This document shows, piece by piece, positions 21,137 to 29,432 of a stretch of DNA of 64,000 nt (position 1 is the first letter of the stretch; every line of letters starts with the position of its first letter). The notes under the pieces are model-generated. The model made no database searches, had not been told where the DNA came from, and saw only the letters and a program-made list of their open reading frames with translations. The stretch is taken from assembly GCF_019654915.1 (NCBI RefSeq), contig NZ_BPET01000028.1:1-64000 (forward strand), in the 5' to 3' direction. Source of the stretch: Shewanella sp. MBTL60-007. GTDB taxonomy: Bacteria > Pseudomonadota > Gammaproteobacteria > Enterobacterales > Shewanellaceae. A program made the position numbers and the translations under genes.

Positions 21137-22213
21137 GTGAAACCATTCCCACGAGCAGAAATTAGTCGCCAAGCATTGAAGAACAATCTGGCTCGGCTGC
21201 ATGAACTTGCCCCATCGAGCAAGGTGATGGCGGTTGTTAAAGCCAATGGCTATGGCCATGGGCTACTTAATGTCGCTCAATGTTTAGATAATGCTGACGG
21301 TTTTGGCTTAGCACGCTTAGAAGAAGCACTGGCGCTCCGTGCCGGTGGTGTAAAGGCCAAGCTTTTATTATTGGAAGGCTTTTTCCGTGCTACCGATTTG
21401 GCGACTTTAGTTGAGCATGATATTGAAACCGTAGTTCATCATGAGTCGCAGATCGAGATGCTGGAGCAGGCAGAGCTTGATAAGCCGGTGAGCGTGTGGA
21501 TGAAAGTTGACTCAGGTATGCATCGCTTAGGTTTTGTTCCCGATGAATTTCACGAGGTTTACCAGCGATTGTTGGCCTGTGGCAATATCGCTAAACCGAT
21601 CAATTTAATGACCCATTTTGCCTGTGCCGATGAGCCAGACAATGATTATACCGCTAAACAGCTATCTGTTTTTGAAGAGTTAACCAAAGACTTACCGGGC
21701 GAACGCACCTTAGCAAACTCAGCTGGTGCCCTGTTTTGGCAACAGAGCCAAGCAAACTGGATCCGTCCTGGGATTGCGCTTTATGGGGTCTCACCAGTTG
21801 TTGGCGATCTTGGCACTAAGCACGGGCTTATTCCCGCGATGGAGTTGGTATCACAACTGATTGCCATACGTGACCATAAAGCGGGTCAACCAGTTGGTTA
21901 TGGTAGTCATTGGGTTGCCGATAGAGACACAAAATTAGGAGTGGTTGCTATCGGTTATGGTGACGGCTATCCACGAAATGCCCCGTTAGGCACGCCAGTG
22001 TTGATTAACGGTCGTCTCGCTCCTATTGTAGGTCGAGTCTCGATGGATATGTTAACCGTTGATCTTGGTGCGGACGCTAAAGATTGTGTCGGTGATAAAG
22101 CCGTGCTGTGGGGAAAGGACCTTCCAGTCGAGGAGGTTGCAGAACATATCGGAACCATCGCTTATGAGCTTGTGACTAAATTAACTCCACGAGTCGCAGT
22201 TTGCCTAGATTGA
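21137..22213 (+). CDS. alr: Alanine racemase
   Basis: A PLP enzyme that makes D-alanine for peptidoglycan. The 358-residue protein has the PLP lysine Lys35 in [11 protein letters not shown] and the second-domain catalytic tyrosine region [10 protein letters not shown], plus GRVSMDM. The start is GTG at 21137 ([18 protein letters not shown]), with AAGG upstream. It follows dnaB, a common order in gammaproteobacteria. Confidence 0.97.
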   Translation: MKPFPRAEISRQALKNNLARLHELAPSSKVMAVVKANGYGHGLLNVAQCLDNADGFGLARLEEALALRAGGVKAKLLLLEGFFRATDLATLVEHDIETVVHHESQIEMLEQAELDKPVSVWMKVDSGMHRLGFVPDEFHEVYQRLLACGNIAKPINLMTHFACADEPDNDYTAKQLSVFEELTKDLPGERTLANSAGALFWQQSQANWIRPGIALYGVSPVVGDLGTKHGLIPAMELVSQLIAIRDHKAGQPVGYGSHWVADRDTKLGVVAIGYGDGYPRNAPLGTPVLINGRLAPIVGRVSMDMLTVDLGADAKDCVGDKAVLWGKDLPVEEVAEHIGTIAYELVTKLTPRVAVCLD

Positions 22214-22284
22214 GCAAATAATTAACTTATTCTGTAGTGGTGATAGAGGCAGGATGCCCTTCATCAGAATGAAGAACTTTTAAA

Positions 22285-23583
22285 TTGAAAACTTATTTAC
22301 TGCGTGCTTTTACCGCATTGGGGCTCGTATCGCCAATGGCGTTTGCCGCTTCTACTGAGATGACTGAAGACCGTCAGTCAGGTGAAGAGATAGTTATTAT
22401 CGAGTCTGTTTCACCCAAGACTAAGCAAAAGTCTAATCAGGGCGAAGAGCAGTTGCTGAACTACCAAGCCGAGTTTGCAGCCGTACCTTTTGCTTTTTCC
22501 AGTGAAAGCTTAAGCACAGCCTTTGGTGGTGCAGGTGTACTTAAACATGCAGGTCAGATCCAGTCTTCTATATTGGGTATTGGCTTATATAGCACTAACA
22601 ATAGCTGGCTTGGATATCTGCGATTTAACGACTATCAAATTCCCTCTATAGAGCAGTGGTTATTTTCTGCCGAAACCTATCAGGCTCGCTTTAAAGAGGG
22701 GGTTTATTATGTTCCTAGCCAAAACGACCCCTACGGTGATACCGAGCGCGTCATAGCATTCGGTGATGAGTCGTTCACTAAGTTACATGCTAGGTATATT
22801 TTACCCATAGGCCGTGGAAGCCAAGGCGTGTTAAACAGTTTAGGCCGTGCAAGGGGCGATATCAGTTGGAACCCGTTCGAGTCTGGTGTGAGCAGTATTA
22901 AATTCAGTCCTTTTACTCATAGCCGAGAGCTAGAGGGCTTTGAGTTTTTACCAGAGGAAGCAAAGGGGCTTGCCGTAGAACTCGATTGGGATAACCGTGA
23001 TAACGGTAAAAACAGTACTCAAGGCGGGCAAACTAGCTTTAAGGTGACTCGTGATTTCGGTAGTGGCTCGCGCAATAGCTGGACCACTTGGGAGTTTGAG
23101 CAAAGCGCCTTTGTTTCTATCGACTCCAATGAATGGTTTGGTCAGCAAATTTTGGCCTTTAATTTCTACCTCGCTGATACCCCAACTTGGACCTCTGACT
23201 CTCAGGGCGACTTCCATCGTCCGCCTAGTTTCGCTGGTGTGAGTTTAGGTGGCTTTGAGCGCCTTAGAGGCTACACCAGCAAGCGTTATACTGGTCGTTC
23301 AGCCGTGCTTTATAGCGCAGAGTATCGGGTACAGCCAAGATGGCAACCATTACAGGAGTGGCCGGTATTTAACTTATACGATGTGCCTTGGTGGCAATGG
23401 GTGGCTTTTGCAGAGGCGGGACAGGTCAGTGATGAGTTTAGTGCCAGCGCACTGCACGAAGACTTAAAGTGGTCGGCTGGTTTTGGCGCGAGATTTGAAG
23501 TCGAAAGTATCGTTGTGCGCGCGGAGCTGGCCTTTAGCGCAGAGTCGAATCAATTCTGGATCATGGTGAACCAGCCATTCTAG
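22285..23583 (+). CDS. BamA/TamA-like outer-membrane barrel protein (surface antigen D15 family)
   Basis: A 432-residue protein with a signal peptide (about 1-21, cleavage near AFA) and no POTRA repeats. Most of the length is a barrel-like C-terminal D15 domain, with a GGFERLRGYTSKRYTGRSA segment resembling the conserved RGF/Y motif of Omp85 barrels. It ends in Phe as expected for BAM substrates. The start appears to be TTG 22285; an in-frame ATG is lacking nearby. It may be a POTRA-less Omp85 family member of unknown function. Confidence 0.72.
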   Translation: MKTYLLRAFTALGLVSPMAFAASTEMTEDRQSGEEIVIIESVSPKTKQKSNQGEEQLLNYQAEFAAVPFAFSSESLSTAFGGAGVLKHAGQIQSSILGIGLYSTNNSWLGYLRFNDYQIPSIEQWLFSAETYQARFKEGVYYVPSQNDPYGDTERVIAFGDESFTKLHARYILPIGRGSQGVLNSLGRARGDISWNPFESGVSSIKFSPFTHSRELEGFEFLPEEAKGLAVELDWDNRDNGKNSTQGGQTSFKVTRDFGSGSRNSWTTWEFEQSAFVSIDSNEWFGQQILAFNFYLADTPTWTSDSQGDFHRPPSFAGVSLGGFERLRGYTSKRYTGRSAVLYSAEYRVQPRWQPLQEWPVFNLYDVPWWQWVAFAEAGQVSDEFSASALHEDLKWSAGFGARFEVESIVVRAELAFSAESNQFWIMVNQPF

Positions 23584-23611
23584 TTTTAGTTAGGCTTGTT
23601 GAAGTCGCAAA

Positions 23612-23640
23612 AAAGGCACCTTACGGTGCCTTTGACTTTT
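23612..23640 (+). terminator. Terminator after the barrel gene
   Basis: A 9-bp stem AAAGGCACC/GGTGCCTTT with a TTAC loop is followed by GACTTTT. Confidence 0.82.
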
Positions 23641-23659
23641 GCAGGGGATGGAACTTATT

Positions 23660-23686
23660 GAGGTGCTAGGGACAAAGTAGCACCTC
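23660..23686. terminator. Second hairpin between convergent genes
   Basis: A 9-bp perfect stem GAGGTGCTA/TAGCACCTC with a 9-nt loop lies 31 bp beyond the decaheme stop on the minus strand. There is no strong T run on that strand, so it may act as a processing or weak termination site. Confidence 0.55.
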
Positions 23687-23717
23687 TGGGTTTTACAGGG
23701 GGAACTACAAGTTAAAG

Positions 23718-25901
23718 CTATAAGCTAAAACCATGATGCTCCATGACTTTTTGTGGGCTATGACAGGTTGCACACGCTTCTTTAGCATCCTTTGCATTAC
23801 CCGCATCATTCACATCAACAATATGGTCAGCATCTTTATTGGCACCGAAGTAACCGCCATTGCTTCTAATGTGCGACATTGCAGCATCAGACATGTACTT
23901 CTGGTGACAGCTCATACATGCCGCAGCATCAGAAGAGGCGTACCATGTTTCAACCACTTCACCGGTAGCTGGGCGCTGTGTGCTTGGAATAGCATGGGCT
24001 TGACCTGCATTGCGACCCAACTCGAAGCCGTAGGCTAGACCACCCCAGCCTTCAACTGCTGAGTGACAAGTCGTACAATCTGTCTTAAGGATAGTGCCGC
24101 TTCCGCCGTGACCATTATCATGACCTTCAGCTTTGTGAGCCTTATACATGAAGCTAGTCGATTTCAGTAATGCAACGCCGTTGTCGGCTTCACCATTTCC
24201 TTTGAGGCTCTTATCGTTGGTATGACAGGCAATACAGTTCACCCCATTTGAATCATGGTAGAACTCCTTGCTGTGACAGCCATAACAAGTCGCTGTATCA
24301 ACGATAGAGCGTCGCTCTGCAACGACAGCATCTGGGTTGCCTAATACAGCACGATAAGCTTCGGTCTGTACGTAGGCTGGGTAGGCATTGTCCGCATCAC
24401 ATGTGGTGCGATTAGCCGTTCCCTCTTCGAAGCAGACTTTAAGTACAGGCAGCACTTCTAAAGAACGAGAGGCGATATCCGCTGGGAAGTTCATCGTTAC
24501 CGCTACACTGACAGTGTTATCGGCATTCCAAGTGGCTTTAGTCTCATCTTTTAAGTCAATTCGACGCTGACTGTAAGGAGCTTGATTGTAATCAGGGTAG
24601 TCTTTCTCTACATCCCAGCTGACAACCATGTAGGGCTTGCTATAGCCTTGCTTGTAGACTTCATCTTTAGTCACTAGCTCGCCATTAGCGTCCATAATTT
24701 TGGTTTCAAACTGTATCAGGTTTGCAGAGTCGATGGTTACCTTACTGACTTCGACGCTGTAGTTTTCAGCAGCTTCATAAGGCTTCTTATGATCTGTATG
24801 TACTGCTGCGCTGTGGCAATCTGTACAGCTAAACTCTGGGTTTTTATCTGACTTGTGCTGTGCTGGTGAATCAGTATGACAGCCTGAGCATGCATTGGCG
24901 TTAGCATTAGCCAGCCACAGATCTTTGTCGGCAAGTGTTTCGTCATCTACGTGACACGTCGCGCAGTCCATAAAGGGTTTAGTCGGGAATGCTGGGTAGT
25001 CGAATGCGTGATCGCCACCATAGCCAGCAATGGTATATGGCATTGGAACCACATTGCCCTCGGCGTCTTTGCCTTCACGATTTGGTCCCATATGAATTGC
25101 GTGAACCATGTGCCCAAGCTCAACAGAAATTGCATTAGGATCGGTCACGATTCCGTTATGGCAGGATTGGCAGTTTTCCATATCTAAGCGGCGACCACCG
25201 TGAGCCTTAAGGCTATCTGGTTGGTGACAGGTATAGCAAGTTTCTAGCGTAACGAGCTCACGAGTCTCAACACCTTCCGTCGAACTTGTCGCTGGGATCC
25301 AGTCATAATGGGCATTTTCAGCTAACTCATGTCCCGAGGCGTATTCGAATTGCATCTCGATAGCAATTCTCTGGGTTAAGCTTGGATCGAAAACCACACC
25401 TGCGGGATCGGTTGCAGTGGTTAGGTTTGTGCTGAATGTATAGGTGTAAGTACCGTCTTTATGATCTTCCAAACACTCTGCACAGTCTTTAATTTTTTCG
25501 AAGCCTTGCTCGAATGTCGTACCTGCATCATTGGTTGTATCATTAAGTAGTGAGATCCACTGCTTTAGATCAGAACCTTGGTTGGTTTTTAGTTGAGCTA
25601 AAGAGAAGCGGAAGTCGTGGTATTCATTTTCAGGGCTTAAACCATGAAGACCAACACCCTGTTTATTTTCGAGTTCGAAATTGACTGTAATAATACCATC
25701 GGCATAGCTTGCATTGTTGATATGCGCGATCGCTTCACTTGCCATATCAATATGTAAGCCGGAGGTACCTGGATCACCATCGCCGCCTGGCTTGCCGTCT
25801 TCACCATTTTTTCCATCTTCACCATCTGAACAGCCAGAGATTATAAATGCAGAACTAATCAACAGGGCTAACGATGTTTTTCTTTTCATTATCATCATCA
25901 T
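23718..25901 (-). CDS. OmcA/MtrC-family decaheme c-type cytochrome lipoprotein
   Basis: An outer-membrane, surface-facing electron-transfer protein used in extracellular respiration of metals. The 727-residue protein starts at ATG 25901 with AAGGA upstream. A lipoprotein signal ends at ISGC with Cys24. Directly after it is a collagen-like Gly-X-Y stretch (Gly at 27, 30, 33, 36, 39, 42, 45). Ten CXXCH heme sites follow (CYTCH, CQSCH, CATCH, CSGCH, CTDCH, CYGCH, CIACH, CTTCH, CMSCH, CATCH) in two groups of five. The length is close to OmcA. No MtrA or MtrB partner lies nearby, so it would need a conduit encoded elsewhere. Confidence 0.93.
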   Translation of the reverse strand: MMMIMKRKTSLALLISSAFIISGCSDGEDGKNGEDGKPGGDGDPGTSGLHIDMASEAIAHINNASYADGIITVNFELENKQGVGLHGLSPENEYHDFRFSLAQLKTNQGSDLKQWISLLNDTTNDAGTTFEQGFEKIKDCAECLEDHKDGTYTYTFSTNLTTATDPAGVVFDPSLTQRIAIEMQFEYASGHELAENAHYDWIPATSSTEGVETRELVTLETCYTCHQPDSLKAHGGRRLDMENCQSCHNGIVTDPNAISVELGHMVHAIHMGPNREGKDAEGNVVPMPYTIAGYGGDHAFDYPAFPTKPFMDCATCHVDDETLADKDLWLANANANACSGCHTDSPAQHKSDKNPEFSCTDCHSAAVHTDHKKPYEAAENYSVEVSKVTIDSANLIQFETKIMDANGELVTKDEVYKQGYSKPYMVVSWDVEKDYPDYNQAPYSQRRIDLKDETKATWNADNTVSVAVTMNFPADIASRSLEVLPVLKVCFEEGTANRTTCDADNAYPAYVQTEAYRAVLGNPDAVVAERRSIVDTATCYGCHSKEFYHDSNGVNCIACHTNDKSLKGNGEADNGVALLKSTSFMYKAHKAEGHDNGHGGSGTILKTDCTTCHSAVEGWGGLAYGFELGRNAGQAHAIPSTQRPATGEVVETWYASSDAAACMSCHQKYMSDAAMSHIRSNGGYFGANKDADHIVDVNDAGNAKDAKEACATCHSPQKVMEHHGFSL

Positions 25902-26324
25902 ACGTTCCTTAAAGGTAACCAATTTTGGTTGTTAAAATATTATTAATCTTGTTTTACCTTTGATATGAAGTTGATCACTCTTGCTGATTGTTGTTGTTTT
26001 GGGTTTATATTTCGAAAGATTTTTGTGTGTTAGTTGTTTGTGTTGTATGGGGTTGCTCTTGTGGTCTTTTGTTTTTGTGATTGCGGGGTTTTATAGTGGT
26101 TAGTGTAAGTTATTAATAAGTAGAAATGTAAAATTCGGATTTTGCAAATCTAAAAAATGAGGTGTTTTTCTGCAGGTAAATATTATGGGTAAGTCACAAA
26201 ATTGCGTATTAGCTAATATTAGATTCAAGAAAGTTGACCTCTTGTATACCTAAGGTTTTAGGATTGGTTTAGATTACCTATATATAATTTGTTAGTTTTA
26301 TTTAAGCGTTTGATTTGAGGGTGA
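25902..26324. promoter_or_regulatory. Divergent promoter region, cytochrome and LysR genes
   Basis: A 423-bp AT-rich intergenic region separates the decaheme gene (minus) from the LysR pair (plus). TATAAT occurs at 26283-26288, about 40 bp before the first LysR start. It probably holds binding sites for one or both LysR proteins. No clear T-N11-A palindrome or complete CRP site could be fixed by eye. Confidence 0.5.
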
Positions 26325-27302
26325 ATGAATAACTTAAGCACTAATAGCCTCTTCGATATTCAAGTGTTCGTTTTATTGTATGAATCACTCAATGCTACCG
26401 CAGTGAGTCAAACACTTGGCGTGCCGAGCTCTAAGATCAGTCGAAGTTTAAAATCGCTTAGACATTCATTGAATGCACCACTCTTTTTCCGTAAACAGCA
26501 GGGGTTTGAAAGAAGTGATTTAGCTAATGATATTTATCCCAAAATGAAACGGATACTCGATTTAGCTAAATATTGTGAAAGAATTGAGTTAGATAATAAT
26601 AGCTTTCTATCTCAAGAAATTGTCATTGCCTGCCCGCCGACATTGTCGCTGAACCTGTTAAGCCATTTGCAAAAAAAAGCCAGTGAAGAGTCGCATCAAT
26701 ATCTATTTCACCTTAAATCTTGCACCAGTAATATTGCTGATTTAATAAAGCAGCAGCATGTGGATATCGCGGTCACTTATAGTGCTTATAACACCGAACA
26801 GTTATGGTCTGAGCTTATCGATAAATCGGGAGCTTATGTGTTAGTTGCTAAGCATGGGCATCCTATATTCACCGTGGATAGGGTGACGGATATAGAGCAA
26901 ATTCTTGGTTATCCCTATATCAGTTTTTCTGGCAATGAGCTGAATGATGCTATGGATCCGCTAGAATCCTATGCACTCGACAGTGGGCGGGAGATCAATA
27001 TTACTGCGAAAGTATGTTTCCTCGCCGATCTGATGTTGCAACTGGAGCAAAGCGATGCTGTTGCTTTGTTAAGCCATAAAGATGCAATTGAGTTTTTGTG
27101 CCAAAGAGGGAATATTGCCTCATTTCAACTCGACGATGAGTTAAGCCACCAGATCAACCAAAGAAATGGGCAATATCATTTCTATCTGACTCAGATGAGA
27201 AAAGATCAAAATTACTCCGGCTGGGTTGCCGAGGAGATCCGAAATTACATCGCGTCAAATATGATCTCTGAAAAGGGAGGGCAAGATGAAAAAGTTGCCT
27301 AG
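26325..27302 (+). CDS. LysR-type transcriptional regulator (first of pair)
   Basis: A 325-residue protein with an N-terminal winged helix (about 9-67, ATAVSQTLGVPSSKISRSLK) and a periplasmic-binding-like effector domain. It starts at ATG 26325 after GAGGG. It is divergent from the decaheme gene, the classical LysR position for the controlled gene. Its last 17 bases overlap the next LysR gene, so the two are translated together. The effector is unknown. Confidence 0.88.
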   Translation: MNNLSTNSLFDIQVFVLLYESLNATAVSQTLGVPSSKISRSLKSLRHSLNAPLFFRKQQGFERSDLANDIYPKMKRILDLAKYCERIELDNNSFLSQEIVIACPPTLSLNLLSHLQKKASEESHQYLFHLKSCTSNIADLIKQQHVDIAVTYSAYNTEQLWSELIDKSGAYVLVAKHGHPIFTVDRVTDIEQILGYPYISFSGNELNDAMDPLESYALDSGREINITAKVCFLADLMLQLEQSDAVALLSHKDAIEFLCQRGNIASFQLDDELSHQINQRNGQYHFYLTQMRKDQNYSGWVAEEIRNYIASNMISEKGGQDEKVA

Positions 27303-28236
27303 TATTAATTTCAGTACGATTGAAATTTTATGCCTGTTATATCACAAGAATAGTACCAAGGATGTGGCAGTGGCTTTAGGCTTATCACAGCCAAAAGTGA
27401 GCCGAGCCCTGAATGCATTGCGGGATGTATTTGATGACCCTCTATTCATTCGAAAGAACAATAAACTGGTTGCTACTAAGTTGACCCATGCCCTGTATGA
27501 ATCCTTTTCTGAAATACTCAGCTGTGCAGATTCGATAGAGGGGCTCGCCATTAATCGTACGAATGTTCCTGAGCCACCAATGGTGATATGTACTGTGCCA
27601 CAGTTAGAGATCGGTTTAGCTCAACAGGTGATTGATGAGGCGCAGAACAATAGTGTTAACTCAACTCTTGCTATTTCCACATCGGCCTGGTCAGAAAGAA
27701 GTGAACAACAGCTGATTGATGGAGAAGTGGATGCGGTGATCAGCTTTATGCCTTCAATGAGAAAAGAGCTATTATCGAAATCGATTATTCAACACAGAGG
27801 TGGATACCTTATCGCTCGAGAAGGTCACCCCATTTGGCAGTCTCCAACGATCGATAATATGATTGATTATCCTATTGTGAAGCTAGTGACTATGCCGTTT
27901 CCTGCAAATAAGTCTCCCATTGGTGTCTATGCTAAGGCGAAAGGTAAATCTGTGCCGGTCTATGCCACGGCCCCCGATCTTGGTAGTGCAGCGAGTAGTC
28001 TACTGAATTCAAATGCCTTCATGATTGTTGGTGTTAAAGGCGCAGTGGATTTTTTGGCAAGCATTAAGGGGTTGCGAGCGAGTAAGATTGATTACTCCCA
28101 AGATAAGCTTTTATTGCAAGACTTTTCACACCCGACTGTCTACCTATGGTTAAGACGTTCCCTCGATGGCAAAGTCCTAGCCCCCTTCTGGCTACAACAA
28201 ACGCTTGAGTCCTATATCATCAATGCTCATAAATAG
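27286..28236 (+). CDS. LysR-type transcriptional regulator (second of pair)
   Basis: A 316-residue LysR protein whose winged helix (about 5-63, VAVALGLSQPKVSRALNAL) resembles that of its neighbour, while the effector domain is clearly different. It starts inside the end of the first LysR gene with GGGAGG just upstream. Overlap suggests balanced expression of the two, perhaps to form mixed oligomers. That is an inference. Confidence 0.87.
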   Translation: MKKLPSINFSTIEILCLLYHKNSTKDVAVALGLSQPKVSRALNALRDVFDDPLFIRKNNKLVATKLTHALYESFSEILSCADSIEGLAINRTNVPEPPMVICTVPQLEIGLAQQVIDEAQNNSVNSTLAISTSAWSERSEQQLIDGEVDAVISFMPSMRKELLSKSIIQHRGGYLIAREGHPIWQSPTIDNMIDYPIVKLVTMPFPANKSPIGVYAKAKGKSVPVYATAPDLGSAASSLLNSNAFMIVGVKGAVDFLASIKGLRASKIDYSQDKLLLQDFSHPTVYLWLRRSLDGKVLAPFWLQQTLESYIINAHK

Positions 28237-28459
28237 TCGCGTTGGCTTGTGATTTGTTAAACATTCACCGCATGGCTTTCTCCTCAAGCCAGATGTAGTG
28301 CTATAATGCGCGATTATTGCACTTCGCCAATTGTTATCTTCCTAGATTGCAGATATTGCTAGCCACTTTATATGGCTTGGGCAGAAGTCGGGTATTTTTC
28401 AAATAGACACTTAAGCCTAGAGGGCTGCATGTCTTTATTTTAAGTTGGATAATTAGTTT
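28237..28459 (+). promoter_or_regulatory. dusA promoter region
   Basis: The 223-bp gap before the dusA start carries a TATAAT at 28302-28307 with a poor -35. It is the native chromosomal promoter that would drive dusA if the prophage were absent. Confidence 0.45.
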
Positions 28460-28534
28460 ATGTCAGTTAGACAGATCAATCGTACCTTCTCAATTGCGCC
28501 CATGCTGGATTGGTGCGATTTAAGATTAAGTTGA
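28460..28534 (+). pseudogene. dusA: dusA 5' fragment, interrupted by prophage
   Basis: Translation from ATG 28460 gives MSVRQINRTFSIAPMLDWCD followed by four unrelated residues and a stop. FS(I/V)APMLDW is the N-terminal flavin-site segment of tRNA-dihydrouridine synthase A. The next expected residues (a TDRHCRYF-type sequence) are missing, so the gene is cut after about 20 codons. The rest should lie at the far prophage end, beyond the window. Confidence 0.9.
28488..28530. other. Probable attL within dusA
   Basis: Homology to DusA stops within the codons for APMLDW-C-D. A family of prophage integrases is known to target the 5' end of dusA, and a tyrosine integrase is encoded in this prophage. 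The crossover core therefore lies about here. Its exact limits cannot be set because attR is outside the window. Confidence 0.75.
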
Positions 28535-28818
28535 TGTTTTATATCTAGAATTATTCTGCAAGGGTGCCTATTGGGTGCCTCGTTTTTTTGTTTTACTTCG
28601 GGGTACCCCTACTTTACTCACAATGATCCGCCTTTCTCTCACTCATCAATGCCTGTTGCCCCTAACAGAAACCCCCTTAAAAATGTTTAAGAATATCGAA
28701 AGTTCACCTTTTTAAATTCAAATTTGCAATTAGCTAGTTGGCGTATTTTATTGGGTATGATCACCACCAATGCCAAGTGATGTTTGGCTGTCTTTTAGCA
28801 TTGGTTTAAGGAAGATAA

Positions 28819-29100
28819 ATGATTACTCATTCTAGATCTGATTTTGAGTTAGGTGGTTTGCCATCGTTCGTTGAGATTGGGACGCACTGCAATAATTATT
28901 GGGCTGTGTCAGATACGGCGGATTATGCCAAGGCTTGCGCTTTGGGTGAGCAGTATGGGCGTGAGTATTTGGATTTTAAAAAAGGCCGGTACGATGATGA
29001 TCTAACGTTGGCCGATATCTTTATTGCGATGAACAATCATAATGAGGGGTTTAAGCGTGGCTTTGCGTTCGCAATTGATAGGTTGATCGCTAATGTTTAG
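28819..29100 (+). CDS. Phage protein of unknown function next to attL
   Basis: A 93-residue acidic protein with no motif I recognise. It is the only plus-strand gene left of the early operon and has AAGGA at 28809-28813 before its ATG. It is closed by a strong hairpin at 29106-29132. Standing alone between attL and the leftward operon, it could be lysogen-expressed cargo. It does not look like an excisionase (it is neither basic nor HTH-like). Confidence 0.6.
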   Translation: MITHSRSDFELGGLPSFVEIGTHCNNYWAVSDTADYAKACALGEQYGREYLDFKKGRYDDDLTLADIFIAMNNHNEGFKRGFAFAIDRLIANV

Positions 29101-29105
29101 CTCAC

Positions 29106-29132
29106 TGGGTGGCGCAGAGTCTACGCCACCCA
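29106..29132. terminator. GC-rich hairpin between convergent phage genes
   Basis: A 9-bp perfect stem TGGGTGGCG/CGCCACCCA with a 9-nt loop sits between the convergent genes ending at 29100 and 29138. It lacks a T tract but probably stops both. Confidence 0.65.
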
Positions 29133-29137
29133 AATGA

Positions 29138-29422
29138 TTACAAGCTAGCTTGTTTATCGCGGTAATGGCTATTTAGCATGTGCATTGCTTTGAATAGTGG
29201 CGCCGCCTCTTTTCTTTCAAGTAGGTCTTGATAGCTTAGTTTTGGTTGGCTTTGCCTTTTGCCTATTGATATAGCTTTTGAGCGTTTGCGAACAATGCCC
29301 ATAACTTTGATTGTTTGGCGAACGGTCCACTCCGATTGCCCCGTATGTTCTGCTACCGCTTTAATGCTTAAGCCTGATAAATAGAGCTCTGCTAAAATAT
29401 TTTTTCCTTGGTTGTTACTCAT
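29138..29422 (-). CDS. Small helix-turn-helix phage protein
   Basis: A 94-residue basic protein with a predicted helix-turn-helix at about 20-45 (KAVAEHTGQSEWTVRQTIK). It starts at ATG 29422 with a strong AAGGAG site; the longer frame upstream overlaps the methyltransferase and is not used. It is the last gene of the leftward early operon. It is probably a DNA-binding regulator with unknown target. Confidence 0.65.
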   Translation of the reverse strand: MSNNQGKNILAELYLSGLSIKAVAEHTGQSEWTVRQTIKVMGIVRKRSKAISIGKRQSQPKLSYQDLLERKEAAPLFKAMHMLNSHYRDKQASL

Positions 29423-29432
29423 TGCTAACTCC

